64,000 nt of DNA, taken from the NCBI RefSeq assembly GCF_008119665.1, contig NZ_CP043046.1, positions 3,162,001 to 3,226,000 on the forward strand, in the 5' to 3' direction. Shown piece after piece: positions 53,555-62,484 of the stretch. Position 1 is the first letter of the stretch. The number at the start of each line of letters is the position of its first letter. The DNA comes from Pigmentiphaga aceris. Its GTDB lineage: Bacteria; Pseudomonadota; Gammaproteobacteria; Burkholderiales; Burkholderiaceae_B. Position numbers and translations under genes: made by a program. The notes under the pieces were generated by a model. That model saw only the letters and a list, made by a program, of their open reading frames with translations. It was not told the origin of the DNA and made no database searches.

Positions 53555-55534
53555 ATGTCCCGGTCCTACATTCGCGGTGGCACGCTTGCCGTCACTTCCG
53601 TTGTCGTTGCACTGTCCCTCGCCGCTTGCGGTGGTGGAGATGACGACAGCACGCCCGTCGTCGTCACCCCCGTTGCACCGGTTCCCGCTGCGCCGGCTGC
53701 ACCCGCTGGCGTCGGCTTCGAAGATACTGCGCCCGTCGCGAACGTCACGACCGTTCCGCCCTTCGTTGACAATGTGGCCAGCAACCAGCGCGGCGACGCC
53801 CGCTTTGCCACGATGGACACCAACGCCGGCGTGCGTGTGCTGTCCAGCTTCCTGGATGTGTGGAAGCCCTCGTCGCTGATCGTGGACGCGGGCGTGACCG
53901 CCCCGGCCAACGGCAACTTCCCCGCTGTCACCCCGTCCACCTGGACCGGCATTCCCGGCGACGCCACCGACGGCACCAAACTGAATGCGACGGTGCTGGA
54001 CGCCAACATCCAGTACGTCATCAACACCACCCGCACGCGCACCCCGGAACAGGCCCTCATCGCCTACCTGGACGACCGCCGTGGCAAGGCCTATAGCGTG
54101 ACCGACGCACTGGGCCCGCTGACCAACGCCTGGCGCACTGCCGCGCAGCAAACCACCACCATCAACGACGTTCCGGCCGACGCCACCACCGTGCTGTACA
54201 ACGACGGCGGCAACAACATCGGTGTGGGCGGCACGGCCAACCCCACCTTCGGCACTGTGATCGACCTGCTGGGCACCATGGGTGCCAACGCCTCGACCGA
54301 GCCGGCCAAGCGCTTCTACAAATACGCACGCCCCTTCCGCTGGAGCACCGACGTGGTCGTGCTCCCGGCCTTGCTGCCCGCACGCAGCAGCACCCCGGCC
54401 ACCGACGGCGGCTTCCCCAGCGGTCACACCGCAGAAGCTGGCCGCAACACGCTGGGCATGGCCTACATCGTGCCGGAACGCTTCCAGGAACTGGCGCTGC
54501 GCGGTGTCGAAATGGGCCAAAGCCGCATTCTGGCCGGCATGCACTCGCCGTTTGACGTGATCGGTGGACGCATCCAGTCCATCGCCGCCGTTGCCGCCAA
54601 TCTGAACGCCGCCACCCCCGCTACCCGCAAGGCTGCCTACGACCAGGCGCACACGGTGCTGATGGCCGCGACCAACACCACCACCCTGGCTGACTTCTAC
54701 GCCGCTGCACACGCCTCGACCAGCACCACGGACCGCTTTGCGGACTACTCCGTGAACAAGGCCAACAACTTGCGCTGGATGACCTTCGGCTTCCCGCAGA
54801 TCGGTGACACCACCAAGCCGGCAGTTGTGCCCAAGGGCGCGGAAATCCTGCTGGAAACGCGTTTCCCTTACCTGGATGCCAATCAGCGCCGCATCGTGCT
54901 GAAGTCCACCGCCCTGCCCTCGGGCTATCCGGCGATGGACGACGCCGAAGGCTGGGGCCGTCTGAACATCTTTGATGCAGGCGGTTCCTACGGTGCCTTC
55001 AACGGCGACGTGAGCGTCACCATGAACGCCGCGCTGGGTGGTTTCAACGCCCGCGACAGCTGGGTCAACGACATCAAGGGCGCAGGCAAGCTGACCAAGG
55101 CCGGCACGGGCACCTTGCGCCTGACCGGTGCAAACACCTTCGCAGGCGGCACGGAAATCAAGGCAGGCACGATCGAAGCCGGTGCAAACAAGGCATTCGG
55201 TAACGGTGACGTGTACGTGGGTGGCGGCACCGTACTGGCCGATGCTCCGAGCGCAGTCACCATCGGCGGCAACTACACGCAGCTGGCAGCAGGTGCATTG
55301 CAATTGCGTCTGGCGTCGGACACCAGCAGCCGCCTGTCAATTGCCAAGACCGCCACGCTGGCAGGTACCCTGACGGTGACCTTCGCCAACAACTATCGTC
55401 CGGCCATCGGTTCGACGATCAGCCTGTTGTCGGCAAGTACGGTAAATGGCACGTTCTCGAACGTAACGGTGACTGGCTACCGCGTGACGCCGGTTTACAC
55501 CAGCACCGGCGTGCAAGTTCGCATTGATGGCTGA
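53555..55534 (+). CDS. PAP2/acid phosphatase lipoprotein with autotransporter-type repeats
   Basis: A 659-residue exported protein. A lipoprotein signal ends in SLAAC-GGG, followed by an Asp/Pro/Ala-rich linker. Residues ~240-350 hold the PAP2/haloperoxidase site: K-Y-A-R-P-F-R-W, GGFPSGHTAEA, and SRILAGMHSPFDVIGG. The C-terminal ~150 residues carry autotransporter-associated beta-strand repeats (GTGTLRLTGANTFAGGTEI, AGTIEAGANKAFG) but no beta-barrel. It probably acts as a surface or periplasmic phosphatase; a vanadium haloperoxidase role is less likely but possible. GGCGGAG lies before the ATG. Confidence 0.85.
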   Translation: MSRSYIRGGTLAVTSVVVALSLAACGGGDDDSTPVVVTPVAPVPAAPAAPAGVGFEDTAPVANVTTVPPFVDNVASNQRGDARFATMDTNAGVRVLSSFLDVWKPSSLIVDAGVTAPANGNFPAVTPSTWTGIPGDATDGTKLNATVLDANIQYVINTTRTRTPEQALIAYLDDRRGKAYSVTDALGPLTNAWRTAAQQTTTINDVPADATTVLYNDGGNNIGVGGTANPTFGTVIDLLGTMGANASTEPAKRFYKYARPFRWSTDVVVLPALLPARSSTPATDGGFPSGHTAEAGRNTLGMAYIVPERFQELALRGVEMGQSRILAGMHSPFDVIGGRIQSIAAVAANLNAATPATRKAAYDQAHTVLMAATNTTTLADFYAAAHASTSTTDRFADYSVNKANNLRWMTFGFPQIGDTTKPAVVPKGAEILLETRFPYLDANQRRIVLKSTALPSGYPAMDDAEGWGRLNIFDAGGSYGAFNGDVSVTMNAALGGFNARDSWVNDIKGAGKLTKAGTGTLRLTGANTFAGGTEIKAGTIEAGANKAFGNGDVYVGGGTVLADAPSAVTIGGNYTQLAAGALQLRLASDTSSRLSIAKTATLAGTLTVTFANNYRPAIGSTISLLSASTVNGTFSNVTVTGYRVTPVYTSTGVQVRIDG

Positions 55535-55610
55535 TGCATAAACGCGCTTAGGAAACTGGGTGCGTCGTATGATCTGCGGGCGAAAGTAGTTTCTACGCAG
55601 GCATAAGGTC

Positions 55611-56864
55611 ATGACGCATCCAGCCGATTCCGGCGCTGGTTCAGAACCTGGTTCTGAACTCAACTCAAATACCGGCCGGCTATGGCCGGTATTCCTGATT
55701 TTTCTTCGACTCGGCCTCACCAGCTTTGGGGGGCCGATCGCACATCTGGCCTACTTCCGTGATGAATTTGTCACGCGGCGTCGTTGGATCAGTGACCGCG
55801 GCTACGCCGACTTGGTTGCACTCTGCCAATTTCTGCCAGGACCGGCCAGCAGTCAGGTAGGCATGGCGCTTGGCTTGTCACGCGCAGGCTACAGCGGTGC
55901 GTTGGCTGCCTGGGCGGGCTTCACCCTGCCCTCGGCAATTGCCCTGATTATTTTTGCAGTGGGACTATCGCAAGTTGGCATTGCGCAGACCGGCATGGTT
56001 GGTGGCCCACTGCACGGCCTGAAAATCGTGGCGGTCGCCGTGGTGGCCCAAGCCATCTGGGGCATGGCGCGCAGCCTGTGCGTGGGCGCATTGCGCGCCA
56101 GCATCATGGTCATGGCTGCCTGCCTGGTGCTGTTCGTGCCCTCGGCATGGAGCCAGGTTGCCGCGATAGTCATCGCCGCCTTGGTGGGATTGCGATGGAT
56201 AGTACCGACCAAGCCTGAAGCCAGCGATGCCTTTGCCGTGCCCATCGGCCGCAAGGCCGGTGCTTGTTGGCTGGCCTTGTTTTTCGTTCTGCTGATCGGG
56301 CTTCCGGTTCTTGTCGGGCTTGCGCCCGGCAACGTGATCACACTGATCGACGCTTTTTATCGAGCAGGTGCCCTGGTATTCGGCGGCGGCCATGTCGTGC
56401 TGCCACTGCTGCAAGCGGAACTGGTGCCCACCGGGCTGGTGTCCAACGACGCCTTTCTAGCCGGTTACGGTGCCACGCAAGCGGTGCCCGGCCCGCTGTT
56501 CACCTTCGCCGCATTTTTAGGTGCGTCGCTGACATCGCAGCCCACGGGCTGGATGGGCGGTGTCATCTGCCTGCTGGCGATCTTTGCACCGGCATTCCTG
56601 TTGGTGGCTGGGGCACTGCCCTTCTGGGCGTCCCTGCGACACAAACTGCACGTACAAGCCATGTTGAGCGGCATCAATGCCGCCGTGGTGGGCCTGCTGC
56701 TGGCCGCCTGGTATGACCCGGTGTGGACCAGTGCCATCAAACAGCCCACAGACCTTGCGCTGGCCTTGGTGGCATTGCTTGCACTGATGTCGTGGAAACT
56801 AGCGCCGTGGATGGTGGTAGCGGGTAGTGCCGCCTTGGGTGGGCTGTTGGCGCTGGTGTATTGA
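55611..56864 (+). CDS. chrA: ChrA-family chromate transporter
   Basis: A 417-residue membrane protein of the CHR family with two homologous halves (~20-195 and ~215-415), i.e. the long bidomain type. FGGPIAHLAYFRDEFV, QFLPGPASSQVGMALG in the first half and FGGGHVVLPLLQ, QAVPGPLFTFAAFLG in the second are diagnostic. It is expected to export chromate; family members may also move sulfate-like anions. No chrB regulator is adjacent. Confidence 0.92.
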   Translation: MTHPADSGAGSEPGSELNSNTGRLWPVFLIFLRLGLTSFGGPIAHLAYFRDEFVTRRRWISDRGYADLVALCQFLPGPASSQVGMALGLSRAGYSGALAAWAGFTLPSAIALIIFAVGLSQVGIAQTGMVGGPLHGLKIVAVAVVAQAIWGMARSLCVGALRASIMVMAACLVLFVPSAWSQVAAIVIAALVGLRWIVPTKPEASDAFAVPIGRKAGACWLALFFVLLIGLPVLVGLAPGNVITLIDAFYRAGALVFGGGHVVLPLLQAELVPTGLVSNDAFLAGYGATQAVPGPLFTFAAFLGASLTSQPTGWMGGVICLLAIFAPAFLLVAGALPFWASLRHKLHVQAMLSGINAAVVGLLLAAWYDPVWTSAIKQPTDLALALVALLALMSWKLAPWMVVAGSAALGGLLALVY

Positions 56865-56989
56865 AGGTTGGCCAGCGCTGCCCAGCATTGCACGAAACGA
56901 AACAGTGAATTGAGCTGAGCGGTGGTTCTCGGGAAATGGTCTGGAATCTAGTATGGATACCACACCAATTCATTTCCAACACAAACCAC

Positions 56990-57871
56990 ATGACAAATCA
57001 AACCACTATTCCCGTCAGCTATCACACCCAGAAAGTCGGTAATGTCGACGTGTTCTACCGCGAGGCCGGCTCAAAAAATGCCCCAGTGTTGCTGCTATTG
57101 CATGGCTTCCCGACATCCAGCCATATGTTCCGGGATCTGATCCCGCTGCTGGCAGGCCAATATCGTGTCATCGCGCCCGACTTGCCAGGCTTCGGCAACA
57201 CCAAGGCCCCGCCACGCGGGCAGTTCGACTACACCTTTGAGAATATCTACAAGGTAATCGAAGGCTTCACCGAAGCCCTGGGCCTGGAAAAATACAGCTT
57301 GTATGTATTCGATTATGGTGCCCCGACCGGCTTTCGCCTGGCCGCAGCCAACCCTGAAAAAATCACCGCCATCATCAGCCAGAATGGCAACGCATACCTG
57401 GAAGGCTTCAGCGACGACTGGGCACCGTGGCAAGCCTATTGGCGCGAGCCGACGCAAGCCAATCGCGAAGCCTGCCGCGCATCCTTGTCGCCAGAGGCCA
57501 TCCGGGACTGGCAGTATGGCACCGGGTCAGACCTAAGCAAGCTGTCACCGGACGGCTATACGCTGGACCTTTTCTACATGGCCCGTCCGGGGGCGGAAGA
57601 CATTCAGCTGGACTTGATCTTGGATTACCGCAGCAACGTTGCAGCCTACCCGGCATTCCAGCGGTATTTCCGCGAGCACCAACCGCCACTGCTGGCAGTC
57701 TGGGGCAAGCACGACCCGGCATTTCTTCCGCCCGGTGCCGAGGCGTATCGCAAAGATATTCCCAATGCCGAAGTGCACTTGCTGGATGCCGGACATTTTG
57801 CACTGGAAACACACGCCAGCGAGGTGGCAGGTTATATCCGGGAGTTCTTGGGAAGAAAACTGAAAGACTGA
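56990..57871 (+). CDS. alpha/beta hydrolase, haloalkane-dehalogenase/epoxide-hydrolase-like
   Basis: A 293-residue alpha/beta hydrolase. LLLLHGFPTSSHMF gives the oxyanion region. The nucleophile elbow reads VFDYGAPTG, so the nucleophile is Asp as in haloalkane dehalogenases and epoxide hydrolases, though the Trp that usually follows is Tyr. Acid Asp in WGKHDPAF and His in DAGHFALETH complete the triad. Start ATG at 56990, where homology begins. The substrate is unknown. Confidence 0.88.
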   Translation: MTNQTTIPVSYHTQKVGNVDVFYREAGSKNAPVLLLLHGFPTSSHMFRDLIPLLAGQYRVIAPDLPGFGNTKAPPRGQFDYTFENIYKVIEGFTEALGLEKYSLYVFDYGAPTGFRLAAANPEKITAIISQNGNAYLEGFSDDWAPWQAYWREPTQANREACRASLSPEAIRDWQYGTGSDLSKLSPDGYTLDLFYMARPGAEDIQLDLILDYRSNVAAYPAFQRYFREHQPPLLAVWGKHDPAFLPPGAEAYRKDIPNAEVHLLDAGHFALETHASEVAGYIREFLGRKLKD

Positions 57872-57885
57872 TACCGCACGATAAG

Positions 57886-57971
57886 CAATGTTCGAAAACT
57901 AAGATTTGAACATTGAGCGTGATAATGACCGGCGAGCTACCAGAGTTGCTCATGTGGTCACTCGCCGGTCA
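57886..57971. terminator. two stacked hairpins between convergent genes
   Basis: CAATGTTC (57886-57893) pairs perfectly with GAACATTG (57908-57915). Then TGACCGGCGAG (57926-57936) pairs perfectly with CTCGCCGGTCA (57961-57971). They fill the gap between the hydrolase and the convergent ABC gene and probably serve as terminators, although T runs are short or absent. Confidence 0.5.
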
Positions 57972-58019
57972 ATCTTTGAAATCCGCATGCACCAAGGCTG
58001 TACTACCCAAGACTTTGCC

Positions 58020-58652
58020 TCAAGCAGGCTTCATATCCGCAAAGCGAATCATTTTTGCCTCAGACGCGCGTACCAGGTTCTCGTCGTAGCTGGTGAAAAA
58101 CACCAGACGGTCTTTGGCCAAGGTTTTGAACAGCTCGCTCAACACCTTGCGTGACGGGCCATCCAGCCCACTGGTTGGCTCGTCGGCAAGCACCACGCTG
58201 AATTTGCCAATCGCGGTGGCAGTGAAGAAAAACTTCTTCCGTGTCCCAAACGACATCTGCTCAAAACGCTTGTCCAGGTGCGGTGTCAAGCCGAACGCAT
58301 CGGCCAGCGCCAGCGTGTCAGCACTCAGCGAAACCCGCTGTGAGGCCGCTACCTTTTCCAGAAACGCCCGGCCAGTTTCGATCGGATATTCCGCATAGTC
58401 TTCTGGCACGTAAGCCAGCACTGCCTTGGCTTCGTCAGCGACTTGCGCCAAGGAATGCCCACCCAACCAGATTTCGCCCTCATCGGCATCCGCTTCGCCT
58501 GCCAATATGCGCAGCAACGTGGACTTACCGCTGCCGGTGTCATCTTCCAAGGCAATGCATCCTATGCCAGATTCGTAAGCCAGGCCCTGGAAGAGCACGC
58601 GGTCTTCATAACGCTTGGAAAGATTGTCAAACTTCAGCAAATGAGCATTCAT
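58020..58652 (-). CDS. orphan ABC transporter ATP-binding protein, degenerate motifs
   Basis: A 210-residue ABC ATPase. Walker A is DDTGSGKST, missing the first Gly of GxxGxGK. The signature is FEQMSFGTRKKF instead of LSGGQ. Walker B LADEPTSGLDGP is good and the switch His is replaced (FFTSYDEN). Such SFGT signatures occur in exporters of the CcmA/ABC-2 type. No permease gene is adjacent, so its partner is elsewhere or lost. Start ATG at 58652. Confidence 0.8.
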   Translation of the reverse strand: MNAHLLKFDNLSKRYEDRVLFQGLAYESGIGCIALEDDTGSGKSTLLRILAGEADADEGEIWLGGHSLAQVADEAKAVLAYVPEDYAEYPIETGRAFLEKVAASQRVSLSADTLALADAFGLTPHLDKRFEQMSFGTRKKFFFTATAIGKFSVVLADEPTSGLDGPSRKVLSELFKTLAKDRLVFFTSYDENLVRASEAKMIRFADMKPA

Positions 58653-58709
58653 CAAAGACCCTGATCCTGAAAATGGTAAATCCGTGCCCGATTGTTCAAG
58701 CAACTACCT

Positions 58710-59741
58710 TCAAGCACTGAACCGCGCTCGATAATCCTGCGGCGTAACCGCCAGCACCCGCAGAAAACTACGCCGCATGGTTTCTTCCGACCCGAAGCCA
58801 CAGCGCTGGCAGATCCGCTTCACCGGCAAGCGAGATTCGGACAGCAAGCGCCGCGCGGCTTCAACACGCAGGCGTTCGACGGCACGGCCAGGTGTCATGC
58901 CAGTCGCCTCGGCATAATGCCGACTGAAACTGCGCTCGCTCATCCCCACTTGGTCGGCCAGCAAAGGCAAGGATAAATCGTCAGCCAAATGGCTGCTGAT
59001 CCACTCGTGCAGCGGCCCGAACTTGTCTTCTGCCGTCTGCAACGACAGCGCGGCACTGAATTGTGCCTGCCCGCCGGGCCGTTTCAAAAACACGACCAAG
59101 TGTCGCGCCAAGGACAGCGCCATGCTGCGCCCCAGGTCCTCTTCCGCCAAAGCGAGTGCAAGATCGATCCCGGCCGTCACGCCCGCCGATGTCCACACAT
59201 TGCCGTCGTTCACAAAAATGGGATCTGGCTCGACACTGATGCGCGGATAGCGCTGCGCGAATTCAGCACAGTAAGACCAATGCGTCGTCGCACGACGCCC
59301 GTCCAATACGCCGGCAGCCGCGAGCAGAAACGCCCCGGTACATACCGACGCAACCCGCCTGGCGTTCCTGGCACGTACCTGCACCCAGGCGAGCAACGCG
59401 GTGTCCGCAGACGCGGCCCTGACACCCGGCCCACCTGCGACGATCAACGTATCCACGGCATCGTCCACGGCAGGCAACGCAGTCGCCGCCAAACCCAGCC
59501 CAGAGGAACTCATCACGCCTTGCCCACCCGGGGCTACGACGCGAAGCTCATAGGGCCTGGACAGGCCTTCGGCATCGGCCCGGTCGTTGGCCGAAGCAAA
59601 CACCTGCAAGGGCCCCGAGACATCGAGCAGTTGCACCGACGGATAGGCAAGCAATTCGATGACACGAACTGCGCTTGGCGGAAAACGAGGGGCTTTTGGC
59701 ATATTCGCCAAATCATGCGGGGCTAAGCTGTGTTTGTCCAT
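58710..59741 (-). CDS. GlxA-family transcriptional regulator (DJ-1/PfpI + AraC HTH)
   Basis: A 343-residue regulator. Residues ~25-195 are a DJ-1/PfpI-like domain (LLDVSGPLQVFASAND, VASVCTGAFLLAAAGVLDGRRATTHW). Residues ~235-340 are an AraC-type double helix-turn-helix (LADQVGMSERSFSRHYAEATGMTPGRAVERLRV, CGFGSEETMRRSFLRVLAVTPQDYR). It is divergent from a DJ-1/PfpI enzyme gene only 25 bp away, which it probably controls. Confidence 0.9.
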   Translation of the reverse strand: MDKHSLAPHDLANMPKAPRFPPSAVRVIELLAYPSVQLLDVSGPLQVFASANDRADAEGLSRPYELRVVAPGGQGVMSSSGLGLAATALPAVDDAVDTLIVAGGPGVRAASADTALLAWVQVRARNARRVASVCTGAFLLAAAGVLDGRRATTHWSYCAEFAQRYPRISVEPDPIFVNDGNVWTSAGVTAGIDLALALAEEDLGRSMALSLARHLVVFLKRPGGQAQFSAALSLQTAEDKFGPLHEWISSHLADDLSLPLLADQVGMSERSFSRHYAEATGMTPGRAVERLRVEAARRLLSESRLPVKRICQRCGFGSEETMRRSFLRVLAVTPQDYRARFSA

Positions 59742-59766
59742 CCCGAATCAACGCCAGGAGACGTCA

Positions 59767-60474
59767 ATGATTCCGCAAGACAAGCATCTGCAAATCGGTT
59801 CACTGCTGTTTGAAGGCATCGATCAAATCGATCTGACCGGCCCCTTTGAAGTACTGGCCCGCATCCCGAATTCCACTTACCGCCTGTACGGCCAGACAGG
59901 CGATATGGTTCGTGACCTGAAAGGCTTGCGCATCACGCCGGATGCCGCGATTGCCGACGCTCCGCAGCTGGATATTCTGCACATTCCAGGCGGACGGGGT
60001 CAGGAAGCACTGATGGAAAATGAGGAAGTGCTTGGCTGGATCAGACAGCAGGCCGCCGGTGCCCACGGTATTTTTTCCGTGTGCACAGGGGCCCTGGTGT
60101 GCGGCGCTGCGGGCCTGCTGAAGGGCCGTCGCGCGACCACGCATTGGGCATCGTTTCACCTGCTGCCGTACTTTGGTGCGATCCCGGTCAACGAGCGCGT
60201 GGTGGTCGATGGCAATTGGATATTCGCAGCGGGCGTGACTGCGGGTATTGATGGCGCGCTGCGGCTTGCTGCCGAACTACGGGGTGACGATGCGGCGAAA
60301 GCGATTCAGCTGCACATGGTGTATGCGCCGGAACCGCCGTTTGACAGCGGGACACCAGAGACGGCACCCGCCGACGTCTTAGCGCAAACCAAAGCGTCAA
60401 TCGCGGCAATTACTCTACAGCGCGAGGCTACTGCGCGCCGTATTGCGGCGAAGCTGAATATCGATATCGCTTGA
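59767..60474 (+). CDS. DJ-1/PfpI family protein, isonitrile-hydratase-like
   Basis: A 235-residue protein. Asp residues near the start (FEGIDQIDLTGPFEVLAR), the nucleophile Cys in FSVCTGALVCGAAGLLKGRRATTHW and FAAGVTAGIDGALRLAAEL match the Pseudomonas isonitrile hydratase InhA group. The ATG at 59767 follows AGGAG. Its partner regulator shares the same fold. Hydratase activity is an inference; related proteins have other or unknown roles. Confidence 0.85.
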   Translation: MIPQDKHLQIGSLLFEGIDQIDLTGPFEVLARIPNSTYRLYGQTGDMVRDLKGLRITPDAAIADAPQLDILHIPGGRGQEALMENEEVLGWIRQQAAGAHGIFSVCTGALVCGAAGLLKGRRATTHWASFHLLPYFGAIPVNERVVVDGNWIFAAGVTAGIDGALRLAAELRGDDAAKAIQLHMVYAPEPPFDSGTPETAPADVLAQTKASIAAITLQREATARRIAAKLNIDIA

Positions 60475-60601
60475 GCTTGAGGTTGGTAACCGGACGGTGC
60501 TGACCGGAAGACGCTGATCTGAAAGCGTTGGGACATGACATCAAAGCAGACGGCAGTCAGCTCACTTACCAGGCAGCACCCGGTAAGTGAGGCTCGGAAG
60601 C

Positions 60602-61591
60602 TTAATCCGCCGTGATCTGCGCCCGTGCAGCCACGGCACGCATAGCCGGGATTTCCTTCGCCAGCAAGGCATCCACTTGAGATGCAGGGCCGACAACCGC
60701 CTCTACACCTTGTTCAGCCAGGATGCGCACTACACCGGGATCAGCCATGATCACGTTAAGCGCTTTTTCCAGCTTGGCGTGAACGGGCTTCGGCAGTCCG
60801 CGCGGAGCCATGATCGATCCCCACGACTCAAGGACGACATTCGGAAAACCAGCTTCTGCAAACGTGGGTACGTTCGGCAAAATGGCCAAACGCCTAGGCG
60901 ACGCGACGGCAATCGCGCGGATTTTTCCAGAACTGATTAGTGGCCGTGCCGTGACCACGGTGTCCATCGCAAGCGGAACTTGACCGCCCATCAAGTCCAC
61001 CAGCATGGGCGAACTGCCCTTGTACGGCACGTGCAAAAGCTTGGTGTCCATTGCCAGCCAAGCCATTTCCGCGGTGAAGTGCGACGCGGTGCCAGCACCG
61101 AAAGATCCATAGGGCAATTGGCCCGAAGCTTTCTTGGCGGCAGCCTGAACATCCGCCACCGTCTTGAAAGGCGAATCGTTGCTGGCAACCAGAATCATGC
61201 CGGCACGGCTAAGCATGCCGATCTGCTCGAAGCTCTTGGTCGAATCGTAAGGCAGGTCTTTGCGCACTGCGGGGTTCAGCGTCAGCATGGAGCCAGAACC
61301 GATCAGCAAGGTGTAGCCGTCAGGGGCGGAACGGGCCACGTAGCCTGCGGCAATGGCGGTACCTGCACCCGGACGGTTTTCAATGATCACCGGCTGCCCA
61401 AGCTGTTCTGCAAGCTTAGGGGCAATGGCTCTGCCGATCACGTCACTGCTGCCCCCTGGCGGGAACGGCACGACCAAGGTAACGGGGCGTGAGGGATAGG
61501 CGGCTTGTGCGGCAACTATCGATGGGGCCATCAACGCTACGGCAATGACGGGCAAGGCTTGCAAGGTCCAGGCGCGGACAGACTTCATCAT
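60602..61591 (-). CDS. Bug-family (TctC-like) periplasmic solute-binding protein
   Basis: A 329-residue exported receptor. The signal peptide is ~1-30 (ALPVIAVALMAPSIVAAQA). Diagnostic blocks are YPSRPVTLVVPFPPGGSSDVIGR, NRPGAGTAIAAGYVARSAPDGYTLL and HVPYKGSSPMLVDLMGGQV. Bug proteins bind carboxylates or other small molecules and are hugely expanded in Bordetella-like bacteria. Most are orphans lacking the TctAB membrane part, as here. Confidence 0.93.
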   Translation of the reverse strand: MMKSVRAWTLQALPVIAVALMAPSIVAAQAAYPSRPVTLVVPFPPGGSSDVIGRAIAPKLAEQLGQPVIIENRPGAGTAIAAGYVARSAPDGYTLLIGSGSMLTLNPAVRKDLPYDSTKSFEQIGMLSRAGMILVASNDSPFKTVADVQAAAKKASGQLPYGSFGAGTASHFTAEMAWLAMDTKLLHVPYKGSSPMLVDLMGGQVPLAMDTVVTARPLISSGKIRAIAVASPRRLAILPNVPTFAEAGFPNVVLESWGSIMAPRGLPKPVHAKLEKALNVIMADPGVVRILAEQGVEAVVGPASQVDALLAKEIPAMRAVAARAQITAD

Positions 61592-61909
61592 GAGAACGCT
61601 ATTTAGAAAGATAAGTTGATTTTAAGGTAGTTTTTCTAACAAACACATATACCCAAAGATCATTAGCTTATTCAATAAAAATTAATCGAAAACCACCATA
61701 AGCCTCTTTAGAAACCGAATCATTAATTTAGCCATCGATATCAGACACACTAAAAAAACCCGTCACACCCTTCCAGTCTGGAGCACGACGCCCAATCGAC
61801 AAATAAATTTAATCATGCTTAGAAACTCGTCGCAGCATCCGGGGCTTCCTGAGCCTGGATGCCGAATAATATTCGAATAGGTGTATTTCGCTCCACAAAC
61901 AAGACCGCA
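61592..61909. other. AT-rich gene-free stretch
   Basis: 318 bp, conspicuously AT-rich at 61605-61750, between the Bug gene start and the Lrp gene end. It probably holds the Bug gene promoter. No ORF, RNA gene or long repeat was recognised. Confidence 0.45.
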
Positions 61910-62413
61910 CTACAAAGCAGGGTCTGGGCCACGCTCGACGAAAGTGGACAACACGATATAACTCCGGGTGCCGTCCACGCCCTCAATATCCTGAATCTTG
62001 CCCAGCAGCTCTTCCAGCCCTTCGGTCTCGCGCACCCGCACCTTGAGCATCACACCGCTGTCGCCGGCCACGGTGTGCATCTCTTCGATCTCAGGCAGAT
62101 TGTTCAGTGTCAGCAGCCGCTTGGTGCTGACGACATTCTTGGTGTTCACCAGCACGAAGGCCAGCAAGGTGCGACCCACCTTGCAGCCGTCAATCTTTGC
62201 CACCGTCGCCCTGATGACTCCATCGCGTTTCAGCCGCTTCACGCGATCGTGCACCGCCGGCGCAGACAGGTGCAGGCGTTCGCCCAATTCGGCATAGCTC
62301 TGTGCGCTGTCCGCCGACAACAGCCCTAATAGCTTTCGGTCGACATCGTCCAGCCTGGCGGGCTGATGACGCACCTGCTTAACCGCATTCGTTTCTTCTG
62401 TTTTGTTAGGCAT
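61910..62413 (-). CDS. Lrp/AsnC-family transcriptional regulator
   Basis: A 167-residue regulator. A helix-turn-helix (SYAELGERLHLSAPAVHDRVKRLKRDGVI) is followed by the RAM ligand domain (LLAFVLVNTKNV, EEMHTVAGDSGVMLKVRV, GTRSYIVLSTFVER). It is divergent from the MFS gene with a 71-bp spacer, so it likely regulates that exporter in response to an amino acid or similar ligand. Confidence 0.92.
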   Translation of the reverse strand: MPNKTEETNAVKQVRHQPARLDDVDRKLLGLLSADSAQSYAELGERLHLSAPAVHDRVKRLKRDGVIRATVAKIDGCKVGRTLLAFVLVNTKNVVSTKRLLTLNNLPEIEEMHTVAGDSGVMLKVRVRETEGLEELLGKIQDIEGVDGTRSYIVLSTFVERGPDPAL

Positions 62414-62484
62414 TTGGTCTTTATTCCCTAATTTCCTTCAGCCTATGATGCACGGGTCTACTGAAATTTGCCATAGGAAAGATC

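Noticed and set aside
53513-55303. 596-aa minus-strand frame opposite the PAP2 lipoprotein
   Set aside because: Gly/Val/His-rich shadow of the plus-strand gene with signal peptide and active-site motifs.
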